From contig CAKUEH010000027.1 in assembly GCA_934646185.1 (NCBI GenBank), forward strand, positions 1 through 31,153: a stretch of 31,153 nucleotides of DNA. The letters are read 5' to 3'. The position numbers and the translations under genes were made by a program. Origin of the DNA: an uncultured Oscillospiraceae bacterium. Lineage in GTDB: Bacteria > Bacillota > Clostridia > Oscillospirales > Oscillospiraceae. Shown here in pieces: positions 29,822 to 31,153 of this stretch. Each line of letters opens with the position of its first letter. Position 1 is the stretch's first letter. The notes below the pieces were generated by a model, which was not told where the DNA came from, made no database searches, and saw nothing but the letters and a program-made list of their open reading frames with translations.

Positions 29822-30556
29822 TCAGTCCAGCGCGCCTGCGGCAAACAGGACGGCGCTGAGCGCGCACAGCGGCGCGGTCTCGCAGCGGAGAATGCGCGGG
29901 CCGAGCGTGCAGACCTGAAGCCCCGCGCGCTGCGCGAGCTCGACCTCTTCGTCGGAAAAGCCGCCCTCCGGCCCGGTCATGATGGAGACGGTCTTCGCCT
30001 GCGCGCCGCCGATGGCGCGGCGCAGGGAAAGCGCATGCTCGTTTTCGTACGGAAACAGCGCCAGCTCGCACCCGGCTGCGCGACGCACGGCGTCCTCAAA
30101 CGACGGCATCACGAGCACCTGCGGGATCCGGCCCCGGCCGGACTGCGCGGCCGCGGACGCGGCGATCTTCTGCCAGCGCTCGCGCTTTTTCTCCGCCGAA
30201 GCCGCGTCGAGTCGCAGCACGCAGCGGGAGGACGGAAAGGCCGCGATCTCATACGCGCCGAGCTCCGTCGCTTTCTGGATCACATGCTCGAGCTTATCGG
30301 CCTTTGCGTAGGCCATATAGACGCTGCAGGCGACCGGCGGCTCCGCGCCGGAGGGTTCTGTGCTATCTACGACCAGGCAGACCTGCTGCGGGGAACTGTC
30401 GGAGACGGTGCAGCGGTAATCGTTGCCGCAGCCGTCGCAGACGACCACGCTGTCGCCGCGCCGGAGGCGGAGGACCTTTGCGTGCGCCGCGTTTTCGCCG
30501 TCAAGCGTCAGGAAGCTCCCGCGCACGGTGTCCGGCGAAACAAAAAACTTCGGCAA
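29822..30556 (-). CDS. rsmE: 16S rRNA (uracil1498-N3)-methyltransferase
   Basis: A 244-aa SPOUT methyltransferase. The N-terminal PUA-like part (KFFVSPDTV..., HAKVLRLRRGD) is followed by the trefoil-knot domain with the AdoMet motifs MTGPEGGFSDEE and LGPRILRCETAP near the C-terminus. It methylates N3 of U1498 in 16S rRNA. The family start LPKFF corresponds to TTG at 30556, with GGGAGAGG just upstream. The open frame reaches an ATG at 30784, but that crosses the promoter and the tRNA and is not the real start. No prmA is seen upstream, where it often lies; here a tRNA is divergently arranged. Confidence 0.92.
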   Translation of the reverse strand: MPKFFVSPDTVRGSFLTLDGENAAHAKVLRLRRGDSVVVCDGCGNDYRCTVSDSSPQQVCLVVDSTEPSGAEPPVACSVYMAYAKADKLEHVIQKATELGAYEIAAFPSSRCVLRLDAASAEKKRERWQKIAASAAAQSGRGRIPQVLVMPSFEDAVRRAAGCELALFPYENEHALSLRRAIGGAQAKTVSIMTGPEGGFSDEEVELAQRAGLQVCTLGPRILRCETAPLCALSAVLFAAGALD

Positions 30557-30593
30557 TCCCCTCTCCCGCCTTCCTTGTGTACATACAGCTGGT

Positions 30594-30622
30594 ATTATAC
30601 CAGATATCGGGACGAAGCGCAA
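30594..30622 (-). promoter_or_regulatory. Promoter of rsmE
   Basis: On the minus strand, TTGCGC (30617-30622), a 17-bp spacer and a perfect TATAAT (30594-30599) with extended TGG. Confidence 0.75.
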
Positions 30623-30665
30623 GTAAAAAAGTAATGGAACATCCGGCCAAAAAGAAATAAAACAC

Positions 30666-30694
30666 TTGACAAACACAGATCGCATGAGTATAAT
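30666..30694 (+). promoter_or_regulatory. Consensus promoter of tRNA-Leu
   Basis: TTGACA (30666-30671), a 17-bp spacer and TATAAT (30689-30694): a full sigma-A consensus, 23 bp before the mature tRNA. Confidence 0.9.
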
Positions 30695-30717
30695 AACTGA
30701 GCAATCGAAAATTGTAT

Positions 30718-30802
30718 GCGAGAGTGCTGGAATAGGTAGACAGGCACGTTTGAGGGGCGTGTGGCAACAGTCGTGTGAGTTCAAGTCTCATCTCTCGCAC
30801 CA
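30718..30802 (+). tRNA. tRNA-Leu (anticodon GAG)
   Basis: An 85-nt class II tRNA. The acceptor GCGAGAG (30718-30724) pairs with CTCTCGC (30792-30798), and discriminator A and encoded CCA follow (30799-30802). The anticodon stem CACGT/GCGTG encloses loop TTGAGGG, with GAG at 30752-30754. A long variable arm follows, and the T loop is GTTCAAGTC. It decodes CUC/CUU leucine codons. Confidence 0.95.
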
Positions 30803-30804
30803 TG

Positions 30805-30869
30805 ATTGCCGAACACTATAGATGAAATGGCAAAAAAGCCAGTCATCTCAACGTGTTCGGCAATTTTTT
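30805..30869 (+). terminator. Terminator of tRNA-Leu
   Basis: A 12-bp stem, ATTGCCGAACAC (30805-30816) with 30853-30864, enclosing a nested GATGA...TCATC and TGGC...GCCA hairpin, then a run of six Ts. Confidence 0.85.
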
Positions 30870-30870
30870 A

Positions 30871-31082
30871 TTCTCAAAATTCTTAGAACGCAGCATGGAT
30901 GAAATCACGGATGGCAGGGGTTTTGAACCTCTGTTTTTCCATATTCAAGGAATTTTTGCTGTCAGCGCCCTTTTTCAGAGGGCTGCCGTGGCGAGATTTC
31001 AGGAAAATCGAAGAAAAATCTTTCACAAAGTTATGGGCGCTAGATTGTTGGTTTTCACGAAACCAATGACCAGCGCCTGATA
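30871..31082. other. Gene-free, AT-richer stretch between tRNA-Leu and a possible IS end
   Basis: Base composition is clearly less GC-rich than the rest of the window. A 69-codon minus-strand open frame starting at 31092 (MGSISGAGHWF...) has no good homology that I recognise, and I do not call it a gene. It may be a remnant of an inserted element next to the tRNA. Confidence 0.35.
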
Positions 31083-31153
31083 TGCTCCCCATAGAGTAGA
31101 CAAGCAGAGAGTAAAAATCTGCAACTACTTCAGATGGGGAGCATTCTTATGTC
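31083..31153 (+). mobile_element. Possible IS3-family left end with start of transposase OrfA (partial)
   Basis: TGCTCCCCAT followed by AGAGTAGACAAG resembles an IS3-type terminal inverted repeat with its typical TAGACA segment. Then comes a short leader, GGGGAG (31136-31141) and an ATG at 31149 just before the right edge. The GATGGGGAGCAT at 31132-31143 mirrors the first bases. Only two codons of the reading frame are visible, so this call is tentative. Confidence 0.4.

Noticed and set aside
30883..31092. 69-codon minus-strand open frame
   Set aside because: No recognisable family, and its ribosome-site sequence coincides with the putative IS end; left as an unassigned region.

Overview
The window looks like chromosomal DNA of a GC-rich gut-type Clostridia, most likely Oscillospirales/Oscillospiraceae. 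This rests on AGGAGG-type ribosome sites, sigma-A promoters with frequent extended -10 TGn, class II GalT, a sodium-pump gamma subunit, a RACo-like corrinoid activator, and many short dispersed palindromes of the kind common in that group. The exact genus cannot be read from the sequence. Almost every gene is on the minus strand. Plus-strand features are a GNAT acetyltransferase, galT, a tRNA-Leu, a cobalamin riboswitch and the start of a probable insertion sequence.

Layout. (1) 1-4447: the first ~1480 codons of a giant secreted repeat protein that runs off the left edge. (2) 4448-5797: a nest of palindromic, MITE-like elements around a small DUF559 endonuclease gene. (3) 5798-10879: a promoter-driven operon of GH18 chitinase-like hydrolase, GH94 N,N'-diacetylchitobiose phosphorylase and phosphohexomutase. 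(4) 10962-12447: an Eis-like acetyltransferase behind a REPIN-like element. (5) 12462-14266: a dicarboxylate/amino-acid symporter and a lone OadG-type gamma subunit. (6) 14377-14765: a plus-strand promoter, cobalamin riboswitch and terminator with no recognisable gene downstream. (7) 14767-15928: N-acetylhexosamine 1-kinase (nahK). (8) 15964-16256: nested repeats. (9) 16280-18813: a DUF6110 membrane protein and a P1B-type ATPase with candidate metal-repressor operators. (10) 18846-21994: a lipoate operon (two lipoate ligases, free-standing lipoyl domain, lipoyl synthase). (11) 22026-24089: a RACo-like ASKHA protein lacking its ferredoxin domain and an unknown 141-aa protein. (12) 24095-25680: galT. 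(13) 25848-27424: threonine aldolase and hypoxanthine-DNA glycosylase. (14) 27421-30622: rsmE, a polytopic membrane protein and a MOP flippase. (15) 30666-31153: tRNA-Leu(GAG) with promoter and terminator, then a possible IS3-family left end.

How the genes may work together. The GH18-GH94-mutase operon, nahK and galT fit a phosphorolytic amino-sugar economy. Chitobiose is split to GlcNAc-1-P and GlcNAc, free HexNAc is re-phosphorylated at C1 by NahK, and the 1-phosphates are isomerised by the mutase or passed to UDP by a GalT-like enzyme. The lipoate operon would make and attach lipoyl groups to a 79-aa carrier. The riboswitch and the RACo-like protein both point to corrinoid metabolism, but they are not adjacent.

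The observations most worth following up are the orphan cobalamin riboswitch, the DUF6110/P1B-ATPase pair and its resemblance to mycobacterial PacL proteins, the modular palindromic elements around the DUF559 gene, and the free-standing lipoyl carrier with two ligases.
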